Source: UBA830 sp002295635 (GTDB lineage: Bacteria > Pseudomonadota > Alphaproteobacteria > MPNO01 > UBA830). Taken from it: 64,000 nt of DNA. The stretch covers positions 59,048-123,047 of the forward strand of contig DBHK01000016.1 of NCBI GenBank assembly GCA_002295635.1, given 5' to 3'. Each line of letters begins with the position of its first letter. The first letter of the stretch is position 1. The notes under the pieces were generated by a model. It did no database searches and was not told the origin of the DNA. It was given only the letters and a program-made list of their open reading frames with translations. This document shows, one piece after another, positions 16,857-24,991 of the stretch. Position numbers and translations under genes: made by a program.

Positions 16857-17687
16857 GTGGATACCCTACAACGGCTTGTAAACGAGGAAGATATACGAGT
16901 CTTCCATGACGAAGGCGCTGTAAGACTGCGAAACATTGTCTCGCAGGATTGGCTTGACGTTCTTGCGGAGGGTTTCGAGCAGGCCGTCGCGTCACCCGGA
17001 AGATTTGCTAAGAGTTATGGACCAGAGGGCGCGCCACGATACTATACAGACCACAAGTTGTTTAATAGGTTCAAACCGTTTAGCAATTTTCTGTTCGATG
17101 GCCCCCTAGGCCAAGTGGCGGCAGAAATCTTGGGTGCCTCTCGTATCGATCTATATGATGAACACCTTCTAATTAAAGAACCCGGGGCACCAGCTCCAAC
17201 ATATTGGCATCATGATATGCCGTATTTTTCGATCGAAGGTTACGATCTTGCAAGTATTTGGTTTGCTTTGGATCCAACCCGAGAAGACACCGGCGCGCTT
17301 AAGTTCGCAAAGGGCTCACACAAATGGGGCAAACTCTACCAGCCGGTAAAAATTGGCGAGAATAAGCCGGTAGATAAGTTCAATCGTGACGACCTAATAG
17401 CGACGGTCCCAGAAATTGATAAGAATCCTGACGAATATCCGACGGTTCTGTTGGAGACTGATCCAGGCGACATTCTGATATTTCACGGGCTGACTTTGCA
17501 TTCGTCCTCCGGAAACAGCAGCCAAAACATGACACGTCGCGCACTATCTCTTCGCATGGCCGGCGACGACATCCTTTGGAAGAACAGATCGGATGCACCG
17601 CTGATCTTCGATCGAACACTGAACGACGGCGAACCGCTTAGCGAGATTCCCGATGAATGTCCACAAGTCTGGCCAGTAAGGTCGTAA
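16857..17687 (+). CDS. Phytanoyl-CoA dioxygenase (PhyH) family protein
   Basis: About 276 residues from the GTG at 16857, chosen because GGAGG (16844-16848) is 8 bases upstream; an ATG at 16842 would overlap that site. The Fe(II)/2-oxoglutarate facial triad appears as H-x-D in YWHHDMPYFSIEG and a distal His in GDILIFHGLTLHSSSGNSS, with Arg downstream (MTRRALSLRM) for 2-oxoglutarate. It would hydroxylate a small organic substrate. It is convergent with the ubiD operon (3-bp gap to the MFS stop), facing away from the marR/hpaB promoter. Confidence 0.82.
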   Translation: MDTLQRLVNEEDIRVFHDEGAVRLRNIVSQDWLDVLAEGFEQAVASPGRFAKSYGPEGAPRYYTDHKLFNRFKPFSNFLFDGPLGQVAAEILGASRIDLYDEHLLIKEPGAPAPTYWHHDMPYFSIEGYDLASIWFALDPTREDTGALKFAKGSHKWGKLYQPVKIGENKPVDKFNRDDLIATVPEIDKNPDEYPTVLLETDPGDILIFHGLTLHSSSGNSSQNMTRRALSLRMAGDDILWKNRSDAPLIFDRTLNDGEPLSEIPDECPQVWPVRS

Positions 17688-17690
17688 CCC

Positions 17691-18902
17691 CTACCGTGCT
17701 CGCGTCACCATTGTACTTAGAAATAGGATACTGAGAACCGAGCACCCTACAATAACCACGCCCATCGGCTGGGCGGTGTTATCGTGTAATAGGCCAACAA
17801 ATAACCCGGAAAGCGCTCCGCATCCGTAGCGCACAGAGCCAACTACAGCCGAGGCGGTACCGGCATTTTCAGGGAAATATTCCAGCGCACCCGCTGCTGC
17901 GTTGGCATTTATCACATTTAACGGAAGTGTGAAGATAACGATCCCGGCTATAACGCCCCATACACCCCAAACGTCCGTGTAAATCAGGACAAATAGCAAT
18001 ACCGCGCCTGCAAAGAGAAACCATACGCCAAAGGACATCATGTCGTATACACCTCTTTTTACTACTAACCTGCTGTTAAGCCACCCACCGATCAGAACAC
18101 CGGCGACGTTTAGTGTGAAGATGTAGCCCATGTGCTCGGGCGCCACGCCATAGAATTCTATAAAGACGAATGGCGCACCTGAGAGAAACGCGAATAAGGC
18201 ACCGAAAGTGATCCCCCCGGAGAGGATGTAACCGAGGGCTTTCCGGTGAGTGAGAACCTTCCCGTATCCGCGAAGCAGAATTAACACCCCGGGTTTTGAC
18301 CTACGTCCGGCGGGTAGGCTCTCTTCGATACCAAATAAAACGACTAGAATCGCTAATATCCCGCAGATCACTAGCGCCCAAAAAACGGCGCGCCATCCGA
18401 TCCAAATTAGCAGGTATCCTCCGATTACGGGCGCAACCATGGGGGCTAGGAGTATAAACATTAGCATCAGAGACATCGCGCGGGCCATGTAATTTCCCGA
18501 GAACCGGTCGCGGATTATAGCTCTCGACAATACAGTTCCCGCCGCACCCCCTACTGCCTGAAAAAAGCGAAAAACTAAAAGACTATCCACACTGGTTGCT
18601 GTTGCACACAAAATAGTCATCAAAATAAACAAACCAATGCCGGATAGAAGTATCGGACGCCGACCAAAGCGATCAGAAAGCGGGCCATAGCAGAGCTGGC
18701 CGAGGGTAAAACCGAGCATGTAGCCGCTTAACGTAAGCTGCACCTGTGCCGCTGTCGTACCAAAGTCTTCCCGGATCGTCGGAAAAGACGGAAGATACAT
18801 GTCAATCGAGAGTGGTGCTAAAGCGGCTACGAGCCCGAGGCAGACTATCAACCCCAACTGCAGCGGTGGTTCCTTGGTCAAGGTTTTCTCTCGATTTCTC
18901 AA
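17691..18902 (-). CDS. Bcr/CflA-type MFS multidrug/aromatic efflux transporter
   Basis: About 400 residues and 12 predicted helices. MFS motif A is present as GPLSDRFGRRPILLSG between helices 2 and 3; the N-terminal APLSIDMYLPSFP is the hallmark of the DHA1 Bcr/CflA subfamily. It exports toxic small molecules across the inner membrane. It is the last gene of the ubiD operon (12 bp after the aldo-keto reductase), so it may export pathway substrate or products. The start is uncertain: TTG at 18902 has no good ribosome site, and a TTG 21 bases later is preceded by GAGAG. Confidence 0.85.
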   Translation of the reverse strand: MRNREKTLTKEPPLQLGLIVCLGLVAALAPLSIDMYLPSFPTIREDFGTTAAQVQLTLSGYMLGFTLGQLCYGPLSDRFGRRPILLSGIGLFILMTILCATATSVDSLLVFRFFQAVGGAAGTVLSRAIIRDRFSGNYMARAMSLMLMFILLAPMVAPVIGGYLLIWIGWRAVFWALVICGILAILVVLFGIEESLPAGRRSKPGVLILLRGYGKVLTHRKALGYILSGGITFGALFAFLSGAPFVFIEFYGVAPEHMGYIFTLNVAGVLIGGWLNSRLVVKRGVYDMMSFGVWFLFAGAVLLFVLIYTDVWGVWGVIAGIVIFTLPLNVINANAAAGALEYFPENAGTASAVVGSVRYGCGALSGLFVGLLHDNTAQPMGVVIVGCSVLSILFLSTMVTRAR

Positions 18903-18914
18903 AATACGGGCGCT

Positions 18915-19859
18915 CTATAGCGACCTAGGTAGATCAAGCCCGACCCCCCGAAGATGGCCGAACAGTTCGGCAAGCTTAGCGCGATCCTCCAGAGGTAATG
19001 CTGGCTTTAAGATGGATGAAATATTCGCTTTTAGGTGCTCTTTTCGGCTGGTGCCAAAAAGCACGACATCAGCGCCTGGCTCATGTCGGGCAAATCGGTA
19101 GGCGGCATCGATCACGCTATCGGCCCCACCTTCGTGAACCAAAAAGCTGAGAGGATCGTCACTCTCTCCCAGCCAAGCCGGTACCTGCCCATCTTTAGAG
19201 AGGTCCCTCAAAGCCTCCTTCAGCCTGCCCTGAACGCTAAAAATATTGCGAACCACGAACATCATCAAAGTGCCAATTCTCAGGCTCAAAGTTTTCGGGA
19301 GTACCGATGACCGTGCCACTTGGTGCATCATGTTGAACCCGAGCATGACGACATCCCAGCAGTCATCCCGAATAGCCTGTTGCAGCATGGTCTGGCTGTG
19401 ATCATTGGGGGAAGTCTCTGTAATCCCCAGAAACCTTATTTTGCCCGCGTCACGGGCGCGTAAAAGTGCAGGTGCGAGTTCACTGAGAGCATGATCGTAC
19501 TGCCTCGGATGAACGCCATGCAGATGAAAAATGTCAATGTACTCTGTATTTAGTTCGCGCAAAGCATCATCGATCGCACTTGAAATTCGTTCTGCAGAAA
19601 CATTTTCCGCCGTATGCTTGGTAGATATCACAACCTGATCACGTGGCACTGTTTTGATTGCTTCTCCTACTATGCGCTCCGTCCCATAGGACTGCGCCGT
19701 GTCCAAGAAATTTACTCCCAGATCCAAAGCGATGCGGACCAGTTTTACGGAATCACTCACGGACTGTCCCATCCCTTGCCCGATCTTGCTATTGCCCCCG
19801 CAACCAAGACCCGCAACGCTGACTAATAGCCCTGTTCTTCCTAATTCCGTATAGTCCAT
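18915..19859 (-). CDS. Aldo/keto reductase
   Basis: 314 residues, (beta/alpha)8 barrel. Starts MDYTELGRTGLLVSVAGLGCGG and has NFLDTAQSYG (catalytic Asp and Tyr), a Lys in STKHTAENVS and a His in IFHLHGVHPRQYD. NADPH-dependent reduction of an aldehyde or ketone is expected. It lies in the ubiD operon between the MarR gene and the MFS gene. With a decarboxylase in the same transcript, it may interconvert aromatic aldehydes and alcohols; the substrate is not known. Confidence 0.85.
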   Translation of the reverse strand: MDYTELGRTGLLVSVAGLGCGGNSKIGQGMGQSVSDSVKLVRIALDLGVNFLDTAQSYGTERIVGEAIKTVPRDQVVISTKHTAENVSAERISSAIDDALRELNTEYIDIFHLHGVHPRQYDHALSELAPALLRARDAGKIRFLGITETSPNDHSQTMLQQAIRDDCWDVVMLGFNMMHQVARSSVLPKTLSLRIGTLMMFVVRNIFSVQGRLKEALRDLSKDGQVPAWLGESDDPLSFLVHEGGADSVIDAAYRFARHEPGADVVLFGTSRKEHLKANISSILKPALPLEDRAKLAELFGHLRGVGLDLPRSL

Positions 19860-19869
19860 ATCTCGGAGT

Positions 19870-20388
19870 TTAGTCGCCGACCGTCTTCACCGCCAGTTCC
19901 GAACTCTGTTCTAGCTGCGCTGCTAGTTCTCCAAGAATTCGGAAATCTTCAGCCGACAATGGGCCGAAAAAAGCATTATTGGCCTTCTGGATCTCGGGCT
20001 CAATCGCAGCGAGTTGCGCCGCGCCCAAACCAGTAAGTCGCAATGAGACACCGCGACCATCCGCAGGATTAGGATTCTTAGCTACAAGATTAGCTTTAAC
20101 AAGCAAATTTACTTGCGCGGTGACAAATGGACCACTGACATGCATTCTCTTCGCTACGGCATGTACCCCAGCGCCACACTCGTTATCCTGCATGTGAGCG
20201 ACCGTCATAAGTATCGCGTATTGTGGTCCAGTGACACCAATAATTTTTGCCAGCCGGTCACGGACTTCTTGCATGCGTATCCCCACCGAAAGCAGATCGT
20301 AGACCAAAGCACGAAACGAATGATCCCGGCCGTTATCATCAAGAAGTTCCCACCGAGACACGGAGACCGGAGGTTGTTTCTCTATCAC
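19870..20388 (-). CDS. MarR-family regulator of the ubiD operon
   Basis: 172 residues starting at GTG in a GTGA overlap with the preceding gene. wHTH region: IIGVTGPQYAILMTVAHM, VHAVAKRMHVSGPFVT, wing NPADGRGVSLRLT. The sequence is homologous to the MarR at 15843-16436 across the whole DNA-binding domain. It is encoded inside the operon it probably represses; the dyad at 22419-22439 on the ubiD promoter is the likely binding site. Confidence 0.85.
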   Translation of the reverse strand: MIEKQPPVSVSRWELLDDNGRDHSFRALVYDLLSVGIRMQEVRDRLAKIIGVTGPQYAILMTVAHMQDNECGAGVHAVAKRMHVSGPFVTAQVNLLVKANLVAKNPNPADGRGVSLRLTGLGAAQLAAIEPEIQKANNAFFGPLSAEDFRILGELAAQLEQSSELAVKTVGD

Positions 20389-20984
20389 ACGTCGAGAAAT
20401 GACGTATTTCCCTGCAACCCGGCCTCAATCGGGATGTGCAGGGCCTCGTGTATAGAATTATACATTGCCCAGAATCCAACGACGCAGGCGAGTTCGACAA
20501 CCTGTGCCGGTGTCATGCTAGCGGCAAGGTTGTCTAACACAGATTTAGGCACATTCGAATGATCGACACTCGCCGCTTTCGCGTATTCGATTGCAGCCTT
20601 CTCGGCCGGGTCATCCGGCACGTAGTCCGTGCCAAGTAATTCTTCAACATCTTCTTCTGAGAAGTTCCAGCCCTCTCCGTCACCATCACTTTCACTCATC
20701 AGTGTGTTGGTGTTGTGCGCAACACAATAGGCACTCTTGTTTAAAAAGCTGCAAACAGCCGAAATACGGCGTTTCAAACCTATATCTAGATGACTGCTGT
20801 CATCCCGCATCACGGTGTTGTTTAACTGAACCAAACACCCCAGTAATTCCGGGCGATGCATATAAAGTTTTAGTGCGTTCGGCATGAAACCCATTCGTTT
20901 TTCATAGGCCTCCAAAGGGCCTTTGATCGTTTCCGGTAGTGCATCCGGATCCGCATAGGGAATAAATGGCGTCTTTTCGGTCAT
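20385..20984 (-). CDS. Carboxymuconolactone decarboxylase/AhpD-like family protein
   Basis: 199 residues, all-helical CMD/AhpD fold (FMPNALKLYMHRPELLGCLVQ; KRRISAVCSFLNKSAYCVAHN). The usual redox motif C-x-x-C-x3-H has become S-A-Y-C-V-A-H, so the first cysteine is Ser and disulfide chemistry is unlikely. Its ATG overlaps the ubiD stop by one base (TAATG) and its end overlaps the MarR start, so it is tightly coupled in the operon. It may act as a lactone/decarboxylation accessory or peroxidase-fold protein; function not assigned. Confidence 0.75.
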   Translation of the reverse strand: MTEKTPFIPYADPDALPETIKGPLEAYEKRMGFMPNALKLYMHRPELLGCLVQLNNTVMRDDSSHLDIGLKRRISAVCSFLNKSAYCVAHNTNTLMSESDGDGEGWNFSEEDVEELLGTDYVPDDPAEKAAIEYAKAASVDHSNVPKSVLDNLAASMTPAQVVELACVVGFWAMYNSIHEALHIPIEAGLQGNTSFLDV

Positions 20985-22399
20985 TAGAGATAATCCTCCA
21001 GTCGTACGTTTCCCCAGTTAAGCGGAAATGCTTCCTGATAGTCTGTTTCTCCCCTGTAAGGCTTTGAAGTGGCATCAATGCCGACTTTCCCAACAACTCG
21101 CCATGGCTCGTGGCCCGGGATTGGGTCACCAGAGGGCTCGTATAATGAGCCCCGTGTACCCGGAACCACAAATATGTCACGGGATGGATCTACCCGCGTC
21201 GCCATTGCGCGATAAACGGCGCCCGGATCATCAATATCTGTGTCGGGGCTGATCGCTACCACCATCTTAGTATTGAGCCAGGGAGATCCCATAGTCTGCA
21301 TCAGGGCATCATTGACGAACCCCGGCCGCGGATAGTCGACTTGAATTACACAGCTGACAGCTGCCCCCCAAGGGGGAAATCGGACATCGTGAACTTTCAG
21401 TCCGATTTCACTGATCCGATTATATAGAACTGCCTCATGGCAGAGACGTGGGAGCGGCTGATGGTCGGTATCCGGGACGGTCTGGTGATTCCGGTAAATC
21501 GGTTTGCCAGCCCGCATAGTTATCGCCGTCAGGTCAACACGCGGAATGTTTTGTTCCTTGGGCAAGAAATAGCCGGTCGGCGCATTCACCCCGCCCATCG
21601 GGAAGTTCTGTGAGATGTCGACGAGGCCCTCAACGATAATTTCCGCATGGGCGGGCACTCGAAGATCGATAGTCTCACATTGCACCATCTCCACGTCCTG
21701 ATCCATTATAGTTCCAACCATTTCCATCTCGCCCCACATATCCATGTGCATGCCAGAAAAATTAGCCATAATTTCATATGCCGGATGCACACCAAAGACG
21801 ATGGCAATCGGCATCTCGTTTATACCTAGGTCACGGTATTTCTGCATGATGATGTGGGTGTGTGGTGTTGCAAAACTCATGAAACCATGACGCGGGCCCA
21901 CTGGCGTAGTACCCGCATGTGAAGAATTATAGAAACCTGTTTCCGGGTCCTTTACGATATTCATGGCGGAAATATAACGCTGACCTTCTTCTGAAGAATG
22001 CACTGGTGCAGGAAGTTTTAGCCAGTCGACCTCATTACCGGTGTATATGACCTCTTTAACCGGTCCTGTTTTAACATCAACTAAACCCCGTGGGGGTTTG
22101 CGCAAGCGATACGCCAGCGTTGGAAGATAATCCTCCTTCGACACGCCCAACGCCCTGCATTGGGACCAACGATGTTTCACCAGTATGTCGCATAATCTGA
22201 AATCCGGATACTCAATGATATTCTCGAAAAGAATTGGACATTCGGATTGTGCCGATAATGCCCCGATATCGTCAATCGACACGGGTTTCTCAATAATAGT
22301 TAATAAGTCTCGGTTTGTTTGTAGGTACCCACGAAGATCCCGGTCGAGAGGCCGGTTGTGTCCTTTACCGGGATCTAGTGCGGTTCCATCGGTTGACAT
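20984..22399 (-). CDS. UbiD-family prenylated-FMN-dependent decarboxylase
   Basis: 471 residues over the full UbiD length. Family features are SAMNIVKDPETGFYNSSHAG (prFMN/metal-binding region), VPAHAEIIVEG with active-site Glu residues, SPDTDIDDPGAVYRAMATRVDPSRD and a C-terminal VVGKVGIDAT. UbiD enzymes reversibly (de)carboxylate aromatic or unsaturated acids using prenylated FMN made by UbiX; an orphan ubiX lies at 39561. This protein lacks neighbouring ubiquinone genes and sits in an inducible operon with AhpD-like, MarR, AKR and MFS genes, so a catabolic (de)carboxylase is more likely than ubiquinone synthesis. A GGGGAG site lies 7 bases before the ATG. Confidence 0.88.
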   Translation of the reverse strand: MSTDGTALDPGKGHNRPLDRDLRGYLQTNRDLLTIIEKPVSIDDIGALSAQSECPILFENIIEYPDFRLCDILVKHRWSQCRALGVSKEDYLPTLAYRLRKPPRGLVDVKTGPVKEVIYTGNEVDWLKLPAPVHSSEEGQRYISAMNIVKDPETGFYNSSHAGTTPVGPRHGFMSFATPHTHIIMQKYRDLGINEMPIAIVFGVHPAYEIMANFSGMHMDMWGEMEMVGTIMDQDVEMVQCETIDLRVPAHAEIIVEGLVDISQNFPMGGVNAPTGYFLPKEQNIPRVDLTAITMRAGKPIYRNHQTVPDTDHQPLPRLCHEAVLYNRISEIGLKVHDVRFPPWGAAVSCVIQVDYPRPGFVNDALMQTMGSPWLNTKMVVAISPDTDIDDPGAVYRAMATRVDPSRDIFVVPGTRGSLYEPSGDPIPGHEPWRVVGKVGIDATSKPYRGETDYQEAFPLNWGNVRLEDYL

Positions 22400-22405
22400 A
22401 GGATT

Positions 22406-22456
22406 CTCCCCACTCAGATTAGGTAATCTAGTTATCTAAATTTAGTGGGGAGTCAA
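22406..22456 (-). promoter_or_regulatory. ubiD promoter with MarR-type operator and nested outer dyad
   Basis: Minus strand: -35 TTGACT (complement of 22451-22456), 16-bp spacer, -10 TAACTA (complement of 22429-22434). The inner dyad TTAGGTAA (22419-22426), TCTAG, TTATCTAA (22432-22439) has one mismatch between arms and covers the -10. It resembles the dyad at 16474-16492. Outer arms CTCCCCACT (22406-22414) and AGTGGGGAG (22444-22452) are perfect complements; the ubiD-side arm contains the GGGGAG ribosome site. Confidence 0.55.
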
Positions 22457-22478
22457 TGAATATTCGCCAATTCGTGTT

Positions 22479-23513
22479 TTACTTTGCCGATTGATTAGGT
22501 GTCTCTCCTTTAAGAAGGCGATTGATCTTTAACCGAAATAGGCCGGCTGACGCGTCTAAATCCAACCCGATTTTGAGCCGACCTTCATGGACCGTCTCTT
22601 CCTTCTGAACAGCCTCCAGAATCTCCTTATCTTCTGCAAAGGCAATGCGAAATTGTTCGCTGATATTCTCTCCCACCGCCTGGTCATCAGGTTCGAAATT
22701 CCGCACATGCAGCCAGCGGTCAATAGTACGGGTTTCAGTGACCGGCGTCATAAAATGGCATGAATATACTTGGATACGCGCGTCTCCGCCTTCCTGCCAG
22801 TTGCCGGTACCAGCAGCCGTAGCACCAAAATCGATAATTGAAACCGAAGGTAGATACATCAGATATCGCTGCCACATATCGACTCTGCCGTTATGCCCCC
22901 CAAACGCAGCAACAAAGCCTGTGGGGGCGGAGTCAACCGTCAACCGCTCGGTCACGACCCCCCATGACGTGCTTTCATGTGTTACCGGCGCATTGATTCC
23001 CTCCGGGTTTCCCAGCGTCGAAGGGTGGACGTAATTCACGTGCGTCGGATCACATAAATTGTCGCAAAGTAGCAGATAATTTGCTTCGACATCGAGCGCA
23101 TCGCCGAATGCAACGCCCCACTCTGTCTGGTGATATTGCGGAAGATCATAGATCTCGCTGATATCGGCGATCGCGGTGTCTCCCATCCAAATCCAAACCA
23201 TACCCATTGTTTCAAAAACGGGATATTCCCGGATTCTACAATCGGGCCGAATCAACTGTGTGGGTGCCCGAACACATTCACCGTTTCCATTAAAAATTAG
23301 ACCATGGTAGCCACACTGAATATCGTTTCCGGCGATTCGTCCTTTGGAAAGAGGCAAAAAACGATGGGGACAAACATCCTCCGCTGCCCGGACGACCCCA
23401 TCCTCTCCTCTCCAAAGGACAATTTTTTCATTCAGAATTGTCTGCGGTAACGGCTCATCCTTAAGATCATGAGTCCAACTCGCCACGTACCAGGCATTTT
23501 TAATGAATGCCAT
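22479..23513 (-). CDS. Rieske aromatic-ring oxygenase / O-demethylase (VanA-like)
   Basis: 344 residues from the ATG at 23513, selected because GGGGAG lies just upstream. The Rieske cluster is C-P-H and C-x-x-H (DVCPHRFLPLSKG, QCGYHGLIFNG); the mononuclear iron site is DNLCDPTHVNYVHPSTLG. Domain length and layout match vanillate/aromatic O-demethylase oxygenases rather than two-subunit ring dioxygenases. A ferredoxin-reductase partner (VanB) is absent from the window. It lies 80 bp upstream of ubiD on the same strand, so demethylation may feed the decarboxylase. Confidence 0.87.
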   Translation of the reverse strand: MAFIKNAWYVASWTHDLKDEPLPQTILNEKIVLWRGEDGVVRAAEDVCPHRFLPLSKGRIAGNDIQCGYHGLIFNGNGECVRAPTQLIRPDCRIREYPVFETMGMVWIWMGDTAIADISEIYDLPQYHQTEWGVAFGDALDVEANYLLLCDNLCDPTHVNYVHPSTLGNPEGINAPVTHESTSWGVVTERLTVDSAPTGFVAAFGGHNGRVDMWQRYLMYLPSVSIIDFGATAAGTGNWQEGGDARIQVYSCHFMTPVTETRTIDRWLHVRNFEPDDQAVGENISEQFRIAFAEDKEILEAVQKEETVHEGRLKIGLDLDASAGLFRLKINRLLKGETPNQSAK

Positions 23514-23602
23514 TACGTTGTCTCCCCTTTGGGCAAAGCTCATTAATGATAATGCGCTTATAACAATGCGAAAGCCTAATCCAGACTATAAATCAAGAAC
23601 GA

Positions 23603-24310
23603 TTAACGGAATAGCGGCGACATTTCAGGGATGGGACGTGGCGTCATCAATAGGCCGGACTGTTCGATCAATAGGGGCGTTATTTTCAATAAAAAATTAT
23701 GCCAGTCTTTATCCTCATTGAGTTCGGCGATCCTTGCCGCCCGGTCGGCCGAATTCTGGAACCACCACCATAGCGTTATATTATGAAGTGGCCCGGTCAT
23801 AGACATGAAAGCGCCTATCGTGCGCCCGGCCATAATATCCAGCGCCTTCACACCACTTGCATTGCAGGCTTTGATAAACGCAGGAATGCCGCCCGGACGA
23901 AGCTGAAAGGCCCGTTCTTCGATCACACGTTCGCTTGTAAGGCTGGTCAGTTTCGCCCCGGTCTCCGGAAGCCAGTCATGCCCGCCCGCCCACATGGGGT
24001 TCAGAGATTCCAAAGGCAGCAACTCGAAGAATCCGTTTACCTGTTGGCGAATAATCTTACGCGTATTAACGAAGTATGGCGTTAGCTCGGGGATGGCGTA
24101 CAGACCTCGCAGCCGCGTGTCCCAATCTTCGAGGGTATCGTAACGATAAAGATGAATAACTTGGTCGATCGTCCCAGTGCTGGTAGAAAAGTAGCCCACC
24201 AACCGATCCATATAGCTTTTAACCAGGTCGAAACCCCTGTCGATCTGAGCTTGATCGAAGGCTGTAACGTGACCGGGTTCCATCGTGTAAGCGCGTCGTT
24301 CAAATATCAT
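23603..24310 (-). CDS. Tandem-domain NIPSNAP family protein
   Basis: 235 residues from the ATG at 24310 (MIFERRAYTMEPGH, the usual NIPSNAP start). There are two ferredoxin-like NIPSNAP repeats: residues 1-110 (ERRAYTMEPGHVTAF) and about 125-225 (EERAFQLRPGGIPAFI). NIPSNAP proteins belong to the dimeric alpha/beta barrel superfamily, often encoded beside aromatic catabolic enzymes; their activity is generally undefined. It precedes the Rieske oxygenase by 89 bp on the same strand. Confidence 0.8.
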   Translation of the reverse strand: MIFERRAYTMEPGHVTAFDQAQIDRGFDLVKSYMDRLVGYFSTSTGTIDQVIHLYRYDTLEDWDTRLRGLYAIPELTPYFVNTRKIIRQQVNGFFELLPLESLNPMWAGGHDWLPETGAKLTSLTSERVIEERAFQLRPGGIPAFIKACNASGVKALDIMAGRTIGAFMSMTGPLHNITLWWWFQNSADRAARIAELNEDKDWHNFLLKITPLLIEQSGLLMTPRPIPEMSPLFR

Positions 24311-24545
24311 CTTTCTACTCGTATTAATGTCTCTCGAGTATTGGTATGGCAGCGTTCGAGTCGCGTTGCCACCCTCCCCACCAAATTCAGCATCTTTACC
24401 ATACCCGACGTATTCCAAATCCGTATCTGCATTAAAACTCTGAAATAAATCCAGAGAGGGAACCAACGCTCAGTTGACACCCCGGCCAATATCGACAAGT
24501 TAGTCATACATTACCCGTCCATCTTCCCTATTATCGGAAATTCCA

Positions 24546-24878
24546 ATGACCGCTTCCTATATTGTTCGTTACCAAGGTACCGCCGCTAATAAATCGCAAT
24601 TCATCTCCCACTACCAAAAAAAACATGCGCCGATATTACAGAGATTACCAGGAATAGTTGCACTAACCCTCCACCAGGGAGCCGCCTCTTCCGACCCGTT
24701 CCCAGTCAACCCGGATGGAAATCTGTTGATTGCAGAAATGACTTTCAAAGACCTACCCACGCTAAATAACGCGCTTGCATCTTCCGCCCGTGCGGAAGCC
24801 CGGCATGATTTCAGTAATTTCCCCTATTTCGACGGTGAGGTTACGCATCAGGCGTTTATGACCGAACGGGTCTTTTAG
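24546..24878 (+). CDS. EthD-family dimeric alpha/beta barrel protein
   Basis: 110 residues with the EthD pattern: SYIVRYQGTAANKSQFISHYQKKHAPIL at the N-terminus (key residues HYxxKHAP) and a C-terminal FYxxY-like end. EthD proteins accompany oxidative degradation systems, although their chemistry is mostly unknown. It is divergent from the NIPSNAP/Rieske genes and followed after 113 bp by an OYE gene in the same direction. Confidence 0.75.
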   Translation: MTASYIVRYQGTAANKSQFISHYQKKHAPILQRLPGIVALTLHQGAASSDPFPVNPDGNLLIAEMTFKDLPTLNNALASSARAEARHDFSNFPYFDGEVTHQAFMTERVF

Positions 24879-24991
24879 GGTATTTTTCTTCATATTATCA
24901 TGCTTGTATTTTCCGGATTTTTTGTGGAAAAACTTGTTTTAAATCGGTATGATAATGATTCCTTCGATTTGAACCTCTGACCGGATCGACC

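Noticed and set aside
22645..23034. Antisense ORF over the Rieske gene
   Set aside because: The minus-strand frame has intact cluster motifs; the antisense frame has none.
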